Shown here piece after piece: positions 33,453-42,658 of a DNA stretch of 64,000 nt. The notes beneath the pieces were generated by a model. The model was not told where the DNA came from. It did no database searches and saw only the letters and a program-made list of their open reading frames with translations. Both the position numbers and the translations under genes were made by a program. The DNA lies in the NCBI RefSeq assembly GCF_025145285.1, contig NZ_CP102251.1, positions 2,914,001 to 2,978,000 of the forward strand, given 5' to 3'. How positions within the stretch are numbered: position 1 is the stretch's first letter; each line of letters begins with the position of its first letter. The stretch is from Alistipes onderdonkii. GTDB lineage: Bacteria; Bacteroidota; Bacteroidia; Bacteroidales; Rikenellaceae.

Positions 33453-35087
33453 ATGAAGAGACTTATACCCCTCGTTGTCCTCTGTGCCGCCCTCTGCGGC
33501 TGCGGTAAGGTAATCCCCGCCGACGATGAAGTCGCGGTGGTGCCGCTCCCCGAACGTGTCGTGAAAGGGCAGGGAACCTTTTTGCTGACCGCTTCGACCG
33601 AAGCGGTGCTGCTGTCCGGCGACGACAGTCTGGCCTGTGTGACCGGGGCGCTCGACGAAGTGCTGGAACCGGTGTTCGGCAAAGGGTTGCGGGTGCGGCA
33701 TGCCGACGTGCCCCTCGACGGGGCGCTGAATATCTCGTGCGGCGCGGCGATGCCGGCGGATGGCTACCGCCTGGAGATTACGCCCGGGCGTGCGGAGATT
33801 GTTGCCGGAAGCGCAGCCGGGGCGTTCTATGCGGTGCAGACCCTCCGCCAGCTGATCCCCGCTGCGGCTTACGGTGCGGCCAACGTGCGGGCCGTGGAGC
33901 TGCCCGTCGTGACGATCGAGGACAAACCGTGCCTGGGCTATCGGGGCATGATGCTCGACGTCTGCCGCCATTTCTTCACGGTCGACGAAGTGAAGGAGGC
34001 GCTCGACATCATGGCCCTGCATAAGCTCAACGTGTTCCACTGGCACCTTACCGACGACCAGGGGTGGCGTATCGAGATTAAGAAATACCCGAAGCTGACC
34101 GAGGTGGGTTCCGTACGCAGCCGTACGCTGATCGGCCGCGACCCGGGCGGCGAGTACGACGAAAACTGCAAGTTCGACGAAACGCCCTATGGCGGTTACT
34201 ATACGCAGGACGAGATCCGCGACATCGTGGACTACGCCGCGAAGCGTTTTATCACGGTGATCCCCGAGATCGAATTCCCCGGACATGCCGTGGGTGCGCT
34301 GGCCTCCTATCCGTGGCTCGGCTGCACGGGCGAGCAATACGAGGTGCGCCAGACCTGGGACATCGACGATAGGGTGTTCTGCATCGGCAAGGAGACGACC
34401 TTCGAATTCATCGAGGGGGTGCTGGAAGAGGTCGTCGGCCTTTTCCCGTCGGAATACATCCATATCGGCGGCGACGAATGCCCGACGGTGATGTGGGAGA
34501 AGTGCCCGCATTGCAAGGCGCGCATGAAGGCCGAAGGGCTGAGGCGCCCGCGCCAGTTGCAGAACTACGCCACGGCGCGCGTCGAGAAGTTCCTGAATGC
34601 CCGCAAACGCCGCCTGATCGGCTGGGACGAGATACTCGAAGGCGATGTCACCCCGACGGCGACCATCATGTCGTGGCGCGGTGCGAAAGGGGGCATCGAA
34701 GCCGCCAGGCAGGGCAACCATGCCATCATGGCGCCGACCACGAACTGCTACCTGGATTACTACCAGACGCGAGATACGGCCCGCGAACCCCTTGCCATCG
34801 GCGGGTACGTACCCGTGGAGAAGGTCTACGAACTCGATCCTTACGAGCAGCTCACGCCTGCCGAGCAGGCTTGTATTCTGGGCGTGCAGGCCAACCTGTG
34901 GACGGAGTATATCGCGACATGGCCCCATGCCGAATATATGCTTCTGCCGCGCCTGAGCGCGCTGGCCGAAGTGGGGTGGAGCCTCGACCGGAAGGATTAT
35001 GCCGGCTATCTGCACCGTGTCCGCCGCCTGGCGCGGATCTACGATGCCTGCGGGTATAATTATGCGCGGCACATTTTCGGAGAGTAG
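33453..35087 (+). CDS. GH20 beta-N-acetylhexosaminidase, lipoprotein
   Basis: Lipoprotein (lipobox LCGC, Cys17) of 544 residues. Residues about 28-150 are the small N-terminal GH20b domain and 155-500 the catalytic barrel: LGYRGMMLDVCRHFF, NVFHWHLTDDQGWRIEIKKYP (read in parts) and YIHIGGDECP, where the Asp-Glu pair supplies the catalytic acid and the residue that positions the substrate acetamide. It removes terminal GlcNAc or GalNAc from glycans outside the cytoplasm, which fits N-glycan or mucin use with the GH92 enzymes. It follows the ROK gene by 82 bp and has a strong terminator after it. Confidence 0.94.
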   Translation: MKRLIPLVVLCAALCGCGKVIPADDEVAVVPLPERVVKGQGTFLLTASTEAVLLSGDDSLACVTGALDEVLEPVFGKGLRVRHADVPLDGALNISCGAAMPADGYRLEITPGRAEIVAGSAAGAFYAVQTLRQLIPAAAYGAANVRAVELPVVTIEDKPCLGYRGMMLDVCRHFFTVDEVKEALDIMALHKLNVFHWHLTDDQGWRIEIKKYPKLTEVGSVRSRTLIGRDPGGEYDENCKFDETPYGGYYTQDEIRDIVDYAAKRFITVIPEIEFPGHAVGALASYPWLGCTGEQYEVRQTWDIDDRVFCIGKETTFEFIEGVLEEVVGLFPSEYIHIGGDECPTVMWEKCPHCKARMKAEGLRRPRQLQNYATARVEKFLNARKRRLIGWDEILEGDVTPTATIMSWRGAKGGIEAARQGNHAIMAPTTNCYLDYYQTRDTAREPLAIGGYVPVEKVYELDPYEQLTPAEQACILGVQANLWTEYIATWPHAEYMLLPRLSALAEVGWSLDRKDYAGYLHRVRRLARIYDACGYNYARHIFGE

Positions 35088-35105
35088 GGCGACGCCCGCA
35101 TACGG

Positions 35106-35139
35106 ACGGGGATCGGCTGAGTGTCGATCCCCGTTTTTT
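35106..35139 (+). terminator. Terminator after the GH20 gene
   Basis: ACGGGGATCG and CGATCCCCGT pair exactly around a 9-base loop and are followed by TTTTT. Confidence 0.92.
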
Positions 35140-35213
35140 GTGCCCCGCAGCGGCACCGCAGGCCCTCGGGGATATTATCTCGGGTTTTGCACGGTGTGTT
35201 CGTAAATTTTTGC

Positions 35214-35221
35214 TATCTTTG
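35214..35221 (+). promoter_or_regulatory. -7 promoter element of the low-complexity protein gene
   Basis: TATCTTTG, exact TAnnTTTG match, 22 bp before the start codon. The nearest TTTG is 24 nt upstream, longer than ideal. Confidence 0.45.
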
Positions 35222-35242
35222 GAGGCAAAAAGTGTGCGGATT

Positions 35243-36808
35243 ATGGATTTGAAATACGTGCGGAGCGAATTGCGCAAGCTCTCGGAAATTGTTGAAGGCT
35301 GGAATGCCACCCAGGAGATCGGCTCCCTCGAGCGGGATCTCGCACTCGATAAATTGCGGACACTCTACGAGGCTGTGCGTTTCGGTACGGAGGAGGAACC
35401 CGCTGCGGCCGATGCCGTCCGGCAGGAGGCCGTCCCGACGGAGATCCCGGTCAGCCTTGACCTGGGCGAAGTGCTTTCGATCGAGCCGCTGCCCGTGGCG
35501 GAACCCGAATTGCCGTCGCTCTCCGGATCCGGGCCGGAACCCGAATCCGGGTTCATTGCGCCCCAGGCCGGTCTGCCCGTGGCGGAGCCCGGGGCAGCTT
35601 TCCCCGATTGCGATACCGCGGCGGCGGAAACGGTGGCCGAATCTGTGCAGGATTCCGTGCCGGCGGACGGACAAGAGCCGGCCGGGGGTGTTGCGGAACC
35701 TGCCGAAATTCCGGCGGAACCGGCTGCGGGGCAAACTGCGGAGGCTGAACTCCCGGTTGCCGGGCTGGTTCCCGATCCTGAAACCCCGGCTGCGGAAGAA
35801 ATCCCTGCGCCCGAATCGACTGGAAATAGCGCCGGCAAGGAAGTGCCGGCTGAAAATATTGCGGCGGCATCCGAATCGCATGGGGATTCCGGCTCGCAGG
35901 AGTTTGCCCGTGTGCCGGGGGCATCCGGGCCGCAAGAGCCAACCGATCCCCGGGACGAGCCCGCACACCGGGAAGCACCCTCGGGGATGCCCGAACCGGA
36001 AGCAATTGCCGGAGCACGGGCGGAAACGGGCGTTACCCACCCGGCTCCCGGAGCGGGGGCGCATCCTGCGGCAGCGCCGCAGCCGATCGCGCCGACCTTG
36101 TTCGGCATCGAAGAGGAGACCCAGCGCCACCGCCATAAACAGCGGGTAATCATGTCGCTTTACAATCCCGAACCCACGGCTGCACGGCCGACGGCCGAAA
36201 AGCCTGCTCCGGCACCTGCCGCGGGGGACGCCGCAAAACCCGAGGCCGGGCGGCCGCAGCTTCCAACCGACAGTCCGGCAACCGACAGCCCGGAACCGGC
36301 ATCCGGCCCTGGCGCTTCGGCTCCCGGGGCTCCGCGTATGTTCGCCGGGGATGAGGCCCCTGCCGAAGGTGCGTATGCGGCGTCCGTGCCGCAGCGTCCG
36401 GCGCCCGTGTCCGACACCGGGGATGACGACGAAGAGCCCGATTTCGAGGAGATTACCCTTGCAGGGAACGGGGCGCCGAATAACGGGGCCGTACTGGGCG
36501 AAGTGATCAACCATGACAAACAGACGCTGGCCGATACGATTGTGCCGCCGCGCGACATGGCCTCGGAACTGCGCCGCAGCGAGCCCGTCACCGACCTCAG
36601 GCGTGCCATCGGCATCAACGACAAGTTCCTGATGATCCGCGACCTGTTCGACGGCGATGCCCGGGCTTACGAAGCGGCGCTCGACAAGCTCGATGCCTTC
36701 GGCGATTTCGACGACTGCATGATCTACATTGCCGAGAATTATGCCTGGAATGCCAATTCCGACGGCGCGAAGTTCCTGATGGAACTGCTCGAACGTAAAT
36801 TCGCATAG
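35243..36808 (+). CDS. Cytoplasmic protein with long Pro/Ala/Glu linker and conserved C-terminal domain
   Basis: Protein of 521 residues, not assigned to a named family. It has three parts: an N-terminal helical stretch (1-45, MDLKYVRSELRKLSEIVE), a very long low-complexity linker (about 45-430) rich in Pro, Ala, Glu and Gly, and a C-terminal helical domain (about 440-521) containing RAIGINDKFLMIRDLFDGD and YIAENYAWNANSDGAKFLMELLERKFA. The C-terminal part looks like the structured, conserved portion. No signal peptide or membrane segment. The start at 35243 follows the -7 box closely; a longer upstream reading is not supported. Next gene rsmI begins 4 bp after its stop. Confidence 0.8.
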   Translation: MDLKYVRSELRKLSEIVEGWNATQEIGSLERDLALDKLRTLYEAVRFGTEEEPAAADAVRQEAVPTEIPVSLDLGEVLSIEPLPVAEPELPSLSGSGPEPESGFIAPQAGLPVAEPGAAFPDCDTAAAETVAESVQDSVPADGQEPAGGVAEPAEIPAEPAAGQTAEAELPVAGLVPDPETPAAEEIPAPESTGNSAGKEVPAENIAAASESHGDSGSQEFARVPGASGPQEPTDPRDEPAHREAPSGMPEPEAIAGARAETGVTHPAPGAGAHPAAAPQPIAPTLFGIEEETQRHRHKQRVIMSLYNPEPTAARPTAEKPAPAPAAGDAAKPEAGRPQLPTDSPATDSPEPASGPGASAPGAPRMFAGDEAPAEGAYAASVPQRPAPVSDTGDDDEEPDFEEITLAGNGAPNNGAVLGEVINHDKQTLADTIVPPRDMASELRRSEPVTDLRRAIGINDKFLMIRDLFDGDARAYEAALDKLDAFGDFDDCMIYIAENYAWNANSDGAKFLMELLERKFA

Positions 36809-36812
36809 CCCC

Positions 36813-37541
36813 ATGGCCAAGCTCTATATCGTACCTACGCCGATCGGGAACCTCGACGATATCACGCTGCGGGCGGTCAATGTGCTGCGTGAGGTGGATT
36901 TCATCCTCGCCGAGGATACGCGTACTACGTCGTTCCTGCTCAGACACCTCGGTATCGAGAAAAAACTCCATTCGCACCACAAGTTCAACGAACACGCCAC
37001 GGTCAAGATGGTGGCCGGGTCGATTGCCGCCGGACGCAATGCCGCGTTGGTTTCGGACGCCGGGACACCCGGTATCTCCGACCCGGGGTTCCTGCTCGTC
37101 AGGACTTGTGTCGAGGCCGGCATCGAGGTCGAGACCCTGCCCGGTGCCACGGCGCTCATCCCCGCCCTTGTGCAGAGCGGCTTCCCGTGCGACCGGTTTT
37201 GTTTCGAGGGGTTCCTGCCCCAGAAAAAGGGGCGGGCGAAGCAGTTGCAGGCGCTCGCCGACGAGGAGCGTACGATGATATTTTATGAATCGCCCTACCG
37301 GGTGGTGAAATGCCTCGAACAGTTTGCCGAAGTGTTCGGCCCCGGGCGCCGGGTGTCCGTATCGCGCGAACTGACCAAGAAGTTCGAGCAGACCGTGCGG
37401 GGCACTGTCGCCGAGGTGCTGGAGCATTTCCGCACGACCGAACCCAAAGGCGAATTCGTGATCGTGCTGGCCGGAAAACCCAAGCCCGGACGGGAAACGC
37501 AGGGGGACGGCGACGAACAAAAGATCGGATATGATGAATAA
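36813..37541 (+). CDS. rsmI: 16S rRNA (cytidine1402-2'-O)-methyltransferase RsmI
   Basis: SAM-dependent methyltransferase of 242 residues acting on C1402 in the decoding centre of 16S rRNA. It begins with the family pattern YIVPTPIGNLDDITLRAV. AEDTRTTSFLLRHLGI, SDAGTPGISDPG and the FYESPYRVVK block follow, all typical of the tetrapyrrole-methylase fold. Length is slightly below that of the E. coli enzyme. Its 3' end overlaps the DUF389 gene by 11 bp, so the two are translationally coupled. Confidence 0.95.
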   Translation: MAKLYIVPTPIGNLDDITLRAVNVLREVDFILAEDTRTTSFLLRHLGIEKKLHSHHKFNEHATVKMVAGSIAAGRNAALVSDAGTPGISDPGFLLVRTCVEAGIEVETLPGATALIPALVQSGFPCDRFCFEGFLPQKKGRAKQLQALADEERTMIFYESPYRVVKCLEQFAEVFGPGRRVSVSRELTKKFEQTVRGTVAEVLEHFRTTEPKGEFVIVLAGKPKPGRETQGDGDEQKIGYDE

Positions 37542-38910
37542 CAACGATACGCATCGGGTCAAACGCTCTTTCTCGGCATGGCTGGGGGAGATGCGCGAAT
37601 TCCTCCGGGGGCGTTTCAGCCTCGATGAGGACAAGGCGCAGCGCGACGAGGTCGTGGCGTCGATTTCCAAGGGGGTGGTATTTCGCGGGGTCAACCTGTG
37701 GGTACTGATCTTTGCGACGATGATCGCGTCGCTGGGCCTGAATGTCAACTCGGCCGCCGTGATCATCGGCGCCATGCTCATCTCGCCCATCATGGGGCCG
37801 ATCATGGGCATCGGCCTTTCGCTGGGTATCAACGATTTCGAACTGCTCAAAAAGTCGCTGCGCAATTATGCGCTGATGTTCGTCGTGGCGATCGTCACCT
37901 CGACGGTCTATTTCCTGGTGTCGCCCCTGTCGTCGAACAGCAGCGAGTTGCTGGCACGCACCGTGCCGACGACCTACGACGTGCTGATCGCATTGTTCGG
38001 CGGTCTGGCGGGCATCGTGGCGCAGACGCGGCAGGATCGCACGTCGACCGTGATCCCGGGCGTGGCGATCGCTACGGCGCTGATCCCGCCCCTCTGTACC
38101 GCGGGCTTCGGCCTTGCCACGGGGCAGATGCGCTTCTTCTTCGGGGCGTTCTACCTCTTTTTCATCAACTCGGTATTCATCGCCCTGGCGACCTATGCCA
38201 TGGTGCGGTTCCTGAAATACGAGAAAAAGGCGTTCATCGACAAGGTGCGCGAGCGCAACGTGAAGCGGCTGATGATGGTCATCACGCTGGTGACCTTCAT
38301 CCCGAGCGTCGTCATCGGGTTCCACATGGTCAGGGTGTCGCTTTTCGAAGCGGCGGCCGACAAATATGTCTCGCAGGTATTCAATTTCCCCCATACGCGC
38401 GTGATCGAGTGTAATAAGCGTTACGCGCACCGCGGGCATCCGTCGCAGATCGAACTGCTGCTCTTGGGGGAGCCGCTCGACGACGGGACGATCGAGAACG
38501 CCCGCACCCAGATGCGCAGCTTCGGGCTCGACAAGGCCGAGCTGGTCGTCCGCCAGGCGAACACCACGGACAAGATCGACGTGGCGTCGCTGCAACAGAG
38601 TTACCTCGAACTCCTGGAAGAGAAGAACAGGCGCATCGGCGAGATGGCTGCGCAGCTGAAACGCTACCGTGTCACGAATGTCGAGGTGGACGACATTTCG
38701 CGCGAGGTGGGCGCCATGACCACGAACGTCAGGGCCATATCGCTGATGAAGGGCATTACGTTCGACGTTTCGGGCACGCCGCTCGATACGACGCTCGTCT
38801 GCGTGGTCACGCCGAAAGTCCCTTCCGACTCCATCGACCGGACGACACTTGCGAACTGGCTGAGAATCCGCACCAAGGTCGCCAACGTAAAACTTTTCGT
38901 CGAACCGTAA
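37531..38910 (+). CDS. DUF389 (TIGR00341-type) multi-pass membrane protein
   Basis: Inner-membrane protein of 459 residues with about six hydrophobic segments in residues 55-270, including the DUF389 signature GAMLISPIMGPIMGIGLSLG. A soluble region (about 285-459) with a helical, charged stretch (LQQSYLELLEEKNRRIGEMAAQLKRYR) follows, probably a coiled coil. Function of the family is unknown. Two adjacent Met codons could serve as start; the first is used here. It overlaps rsmI by 11 bp and precedes the acyltransferase by 15 bp. Confidence 0.85.
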   Translation: MMNNNDTHRVKRSFSAWLGEMREFLRGRFSLDEDKAQRDEVVASISKGVVFRGVNLWVLIFATMIASLGLNVNSAAVIIGAMLISPIMGPIMGIGLSLGINDFELLKKSLRNYALMFVVAIVTSTVYFLVSPLSSNSSELLARTVPTTYDVLIALFGGLAGIVAQTRQDRTSTVIPGVAIATALIPPLCTAGFGLATGQMRFFFGAFYLFFINSVFIALATYAMVRFLKYEKKAFIDKVRERNVKRLMMVITLVTFIPSVVIGFHMVRVSLFEAAADKYVSQVFNFPHTRVIECNKRYAHRGHPSQIELLLLGEPLDDGTIENARTQMRSFGLDKAELVVRQANTTDKIDVASLQQSYLELLEEKNRRIGEMAAQLKRYRVTNVEVDDISREVGAMTTNVRAISLMKGITFDVSGTPLDTTLVCVVTPKVPSDSIDRTTLANWLRIRTKVANVKLFVEP

Positions 38911-38925
38911 CCGCTGATTTGCCGG

Positions 38926-39846
38926 ATGAAACGTACAGAGCTGAATTTCGTACAAAAGGTATGGTTGGAGTCCCTGTGGCTCGGGGCGCGGGTGTTTGCC
39001 ATGATGCCCTACTGGTTCAAATACTACATTGTTGAAAACCTGCTCTTTTTCATCATATATTATTGCCTGCGCTACCGCATGAAGGTCGTGAAGGCCAATT
39101 TGCGGAACTCGTTCCCCGAAAAAAGCGAGCAGGAACGGGCGGCCGTCTGCCGCAGTTTTTACCGTACGCTTGCCGAGATTTTCGTCGATACGGTCAATAT
39201 GGCCCACATGGGCGAGGAAAAAGGCCGTACGGTTCTCACCGTAAAAGGGTTCGAGGAACATTATGCGAAGGTGCACGGCCGCGACTGGATCGCCATGACG
39301 GCCCATTTCGGCTGCTGGGAGTATTGCTCCTACTGGGGGCTTTACGAACGCTCGCAGATGCTCGTGGCCGTTTACCACCCGCTGCGCAGCAAAGTGATGG
39401 AATGCCTTTACCAGCGCCTGCGCAACTACGAGAATTCGATGACCGTGGCGATGAAGGATTCGCTGCGCTTCTACCTGCGCAACCGGGAACGCGGCATCGA
39501 GGGCAAGAACCTCGTGATGGGGCTTATCGCCGACCAGAACCCGCCGCGCCGCCCCGACAGCCATTGGTTCCGCTTTCTCAACCAGGATACGATCTTCTTC
39601 GACGGCGGGGAGAAACTGGCGCTGCGCTGTAACCTGCCGGTCTATTTCGTCCGGATGGAGCGCTTACAGCGGGGACGTTACCAGATGTCGTTCGAACCGA
39701 TCTATGACGGTGTGGAGGAGGTCGCCGAATACGAAATCACGGAACGCTACGTTAGACGTTTGGAAGCCATGATCCGCGAGCATCCCGAACTCTGGATGTG
39801 GTCGCACCGCCGCTGGAAACACAAACGCACGAATGCCAATCGTTAA
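38926..39846 (+). CDS. Lipid A-type lysophospholipid acyltransferase (LpxL/HtrB family)
   Basis: Inner-membrane acyltransferase of 306 residues that adds secondary acyl chains to lipid A or a related lipid. A membrane anchor lies near residues 25-50 (MMPYWFKYYIVENLLFFIIYY, read in parts). The HX4E catalytic motif is in AHFGCWEY, and GLIADQNPPRR with the final WMWSHRRWK is typical for this family. It overlaps the GT2 gene by 14 bp, suggesting shared work on the cell envelope. Confidence 0.9.
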   Translation: MKRTELNFVQKVWLESLWLGARVFAMMPYWFKYYIVENLLFFIIYYCLRYRMKVVKANLRNSFPEKSEQERAAVCRSFYRTLAEIFVDTVNMAHMGEEKGRTVLTVKGFEEHYAKVHGRDWIAMTAHFGCWEYCSYWGLYERSQMLVAVYHPLRSKVMECLYQRLRNYENSMTVAMKDSLRFYLRNRERGIEGKNLVMGLIADQNPPRRPDSHWFRFLNQDTIFFDGGEKLALRCNLPVYFVRMERLQRGRYQMSFEPIYDGVEEVAEYEITERYVRRLEAMIREHPELWMWSHRRWKHKRTNANR

Positions 39847-40846
39847 AATCGTCATACTCAACTGGAACGGCGCGGAACATCTGCGCCGCTTCCTGCCGAG
39901 CGTCGTGGCCGCGGCTCCCGCCGGGGTCGGGGTCGTCGTCGCCGACAACGGTTCGACGGACGGGTCGCTGGCGGTGCTGGCGGAGGAGTTCCCGACCGTC
40001 GCCGTGGTGCGCCTCGACCGGAATTACGGTTTTGCGGGCGGTTACAACCGCGCTTTGGCGCAGGTCGAGGCGGATTATTACCTGTTGCTCAATTCCGATG
40101 TCGAGACACCCCGGGGATGGCTGGAGCCGATCCTCGGCGTCCTGGAGCGTGAGCCCGACGTGGCGGTCGTTTCGCCCAAGCTGGTTTCGTGGCTCGACCG
40201 TACGAGATTCGAGTACGCAGGGGCTTCCGGGGGCTTTATCGACTTCCTGGGCTATCCTTTTTGCCGGGGGCGTATCCTCAAGCGGGTCGAAGCCGACGAG
40301 GGGCAGTACGACGATGCCCGCGACGTATTCTGGGTCAGCGGAGCGGCTTTTTGCTGCCGTGCCGACGTGTTCCGCGTATTAGGGGGCTTCGACGACGATT
40401 TCTTCGCCCACATGGAGGAGATCGACCTCTGCTGGCGCATGCAGCTCGCGGGTTACCGCGTGCGGGTCGTGCCCGGGAGTACGGTCTACCACCTCGGCGG
40501 CGGGACGCTGACGACCGATTCCCCGACCAAGGTGTTCTACAACCATCGCAATAACCTGGCGATGCTCTACAAGTGTGCTTCTCCCGTACAGCGTGCCGTC
40601 GTGGCCGTCGTGCGCCCCGTGCTCGACCTGATGGCTGCATTGTCGTACCTGGCACAGGGGCGGGGCGATAATTTCCGTGCCGTATTCCGCGCCTGGCGCG
40701 ATTTCCTCCGCTGGCACGGCAGCCTGTCGCGCAAGCGGAAGGAGATTCGGCAGCAGTGCAGGGGAACGGTCGCCGGGAAGGTTTACCGCGGTTCCGTAGT
40801 CCTGCGTTACCTTTTGGGGCGAAAGACCTTCGGGCGGATGATGTGA
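39833..40846 (+). CDS. GT2 family glycosyltransferase
   Basis: Inverting glycosyltransferase of 337 residues with a GT-A fold. The nucleotide-binding start VKIVILNWNGAEHL, VVADNGSTDGS, and the metal-binding-type LLLNSDVETP are clear; FFAHMEEIDLCWRMQLAGYRVRVVP is the acceptor-side block of rhamnosyltransferase-like GT2 members. C-terminal residues 235-300 have a membrane-associated helix. It probably adds a sugar to lipopolysaccharide or another envelope glycan. Last gene of the plus-strand run, ended by a two-way terminator. Confidence 0.9.
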   Translation: MPIVKIVILNWNGAEHLRRFLPSVVAAAPAGVGVVVADNGSTDGSLAVLAEEFPTVAVVRLDRNYGFAGGYNRALAQVEADYYLLLNSDVETPRGWLEPILGVLEREPDVAVVSPKLVSWLDRTRFEYAGASGGFIDFLGYPFCRGRILKRVEADEGQYDDARDVFWVSGAAFCCRADVFRVLGGFDDDFFAHMEEIDLCWRMQLAGYRVRVVPGSTVYHLGGGTLTTDSPTKVFYNHRNNLAMLYKCASPVQRAVVAVVRPVLDLMAALSYLAQGRGDNFRAVFRAWRDFLRWHGSLSRKRKEIRQQCRGTVAGKVYRGSVVLRYLLGRKTFGRMM

Positions 40847-40895
40847 CCCGGCGGAAAAACTCAGGACGGAGATATGCCTTCCGGTGGAATAACCT

Positions 40896-40934
40896 AAAAT
40901 AAGACCTCCCGGTTTTGCCGGGAGGTCTTATTTT
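40896..40934. terminator. Bidirectional terminator between GT2 gene and glnS
   Basis: AAAATAAGACCTCCCGG pairs perfectly with CCGGGAGGTCTTATTTT around TTTTG. T tracts occur on both strands, so it serves both convergent genes. Confidence 0.93.
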
Positions 40935-40954
40935 AAACAGTATTCGGTGTTTTC

Positions 40955-42631
40955 CTACTTGTTGATTTTCGCCCACGAATCCTTGAGCGTCACCGTGCGG
41001 TTGAACACGGGGTGTTCGGGTGTCGAGTCGGTGTCGGGACAGAAGTAGCCTACGCGCTCGAACTGCACGGCCTGCCCTATGGGTATGTCGCGCAGCGACG
41101 GCTCCAGGTAGCCCGTGACCTTGACCATGGATTCGGGGTTGAGGTTGTCCTCCCAGGTCTGTCCTTCCTCCACGTCGTCGGGGTTCTCCTTCGTGAAGAG
41201 CGGGTTGAACAAGCGGATTTCGGCCTCCACGGCATCTTTGGCCGATACCCAGTGGATGACACCCTTCACGCGGCGGCCGTCGCTCGACGACCCTCCGCCC
41301 GACATCGGGTCGTAGGTGCAGCGCAGCTCGGTGATGTTGCCCGCGGCATCCTTGATGACCTCCTCGCACCTGATCAGGTACGAATAGCGCAGGCGCACCT
41401 CGCCGCCGGGTGCCAGGCGGAAGAACTTTTTGGGCGGCTCCTCCATGAAATCGTCGCGCTCGATGTAGATGACCTTCGAGAAGGGCACCTGCCGCGTGCC
41501 GGCCGATTCGTCCTCGGGGTTGTTGATCGCCGTGAAGAGCTCGGTCTTGCCTTCCTCGTAGTTGGTGATGACCACCTTCAGCGGGTTGAGCACTGCCATG
41601 CGGCGCTCTGCGATCTTGTTCAGGTCTTCGCGCACGCAGTATTCGAGCTTGCCCAGGTCGATCACGTTGTCGCGCTTGGCTACGCCCACCATCTCGGCGA
41701 AGTTCCGCACCGAGGCCGGGGTATAGCCCTTGCGGCGCAGTGCGCAGATCGTCGGCATGCGGGGGTCGTCCCAGCCCATCACGGCGCCTTCCTGCACGAG
41801 TTTGAGCAGCTTGCGCTTCGACATCATCGTGTAGGTGAGGTTCAGCCGGGCGAATTCGTACTGGTGCGAAGGGTAGATCTCCAGCGCCTGGATGAACCAG
41901 TCGTAGAGCGGACGGTGCACGTCGAATTCGAGCGTGCAGATCGAGTGGGTGATCTGCTCGATCGAGTCGCTCTGCCCGTGGGCATAGTCGTACATCGGGT
42001 AGATGCACCACTTGTCGCCCGTGCGGTGATGCTCGGCATGGATGATGCGGTACATGATCGGGTCGCGGAAGAGCATGTTGGGGTGCGCCATGTCGATCTT
42101 GGCGCGCAGCACCTTGGCCCCGTCGGGGAATTCGCCGTTTTTCATGCGGACGAACAGGTCGAGGTTTTCCTCCACGGAACGGTCGCGCCACGGCGACGGA
42201 GTGCCCGGTACGGAAACCGTACCGCGGTTTTCGCGGATCTGCTCCTGCGTTTGGTCGTCTACGTATGCCAACCCTTTTTTAATCAGTACGATCGCCCAGT
42301 CGTAGAGCTGGTCGAAATAGTCCGACGCATAGCGTTCGACGGCCCAGTCGAACCCGAGCCACTGGATGTCGCGCTTGATCGAATCGACATACTCCACATC
42401 CTCCTTGACGGGGTTCGTGTCGTCGAAACGGAGGTTGCACTTGCCTCCGTATTTCCGTGCCAGCCCGAAGTTGATGCAGATGCTCTTGGCGTGTCCGATA
42501 TGCAGGTAGCCGTTCGGTTCGGGCGGGAAACGGGTCTGGACGCGCGTTTCGCCCTTGGCGATCGACTCTTCGATGATCTCTTCGAGGAAGTTCAGCGACT
42601 TCTCCCGTGTTTCGTTTGTTTCGCTTGCCAT
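40955..42631 (-). CDS. glnS: Glutaminyl-tRNA synthetase
   Basis: Class I synthetase of 558 residues joining glutamine to tRNA-Gln. The HIGH-type motif is in EPNGYLHIGHAKS (about 38-50) and the KMSKS-type loop is MSKRKLLKLV in the middle. The C-terminal half forms the two anticodon-binding beta-barrels. Length is normal for the bacterial enzyme. It follows the outer-membrane protein gene by 27 bp on the same strand and ends at the shared terminator. Confidence 0.97.
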   Translation of the reverse strand: MASETNETREKSLNFLEEIIEESIAKGETRVQTRFPPEPNGYLHIGHAKSICINFGLARKYGGKCNLRFDDTNPVKEDVEYVDSIKRDIQWLGFDWAVERYASDYFDQLYDWAIVLIKKGLAYVDDQTQEQIRENRGTVSVPGTPSPWRDRSVEENLDLFVRMKNGEFPDGAKVLRAKIDMAHPNMLFRDPIMYRIIHAEHHRTGDKWCIYPMYDYAHGQSDSIEQITHSICTLEFDVHRPLYDWFIQALEIYPSHQYEFARLNLTYTMMSKRKLLKLVQEGAVMGWDDPRMPTICALRRKGYTPASVRNFAEMVGVAKRDNVIDLGKLEYCVREDLNKIAERRMAVLNPLKVVITNYEEGKTELFTAINNPEDESAGTRQVPFSKVIYIERDDFMEEPPKKFFRLAPGGEVRLRYSYLIRCEEVIKDAAGNITELRCTYDPMSGGGSSSDGRRVKGVIHWVSAKDAVEAEIRLFNPLFTKENPDDVEEGQTWEDNLNPESMVKVTGYLEPSLRDIPIGQAVQFERVGYFCPDTDSTPEHPVFNRTVTLKDSWAKINK

Positions 42632-42658
42632 ATGTGTATGTTTCGCTTGTTGTATGCT

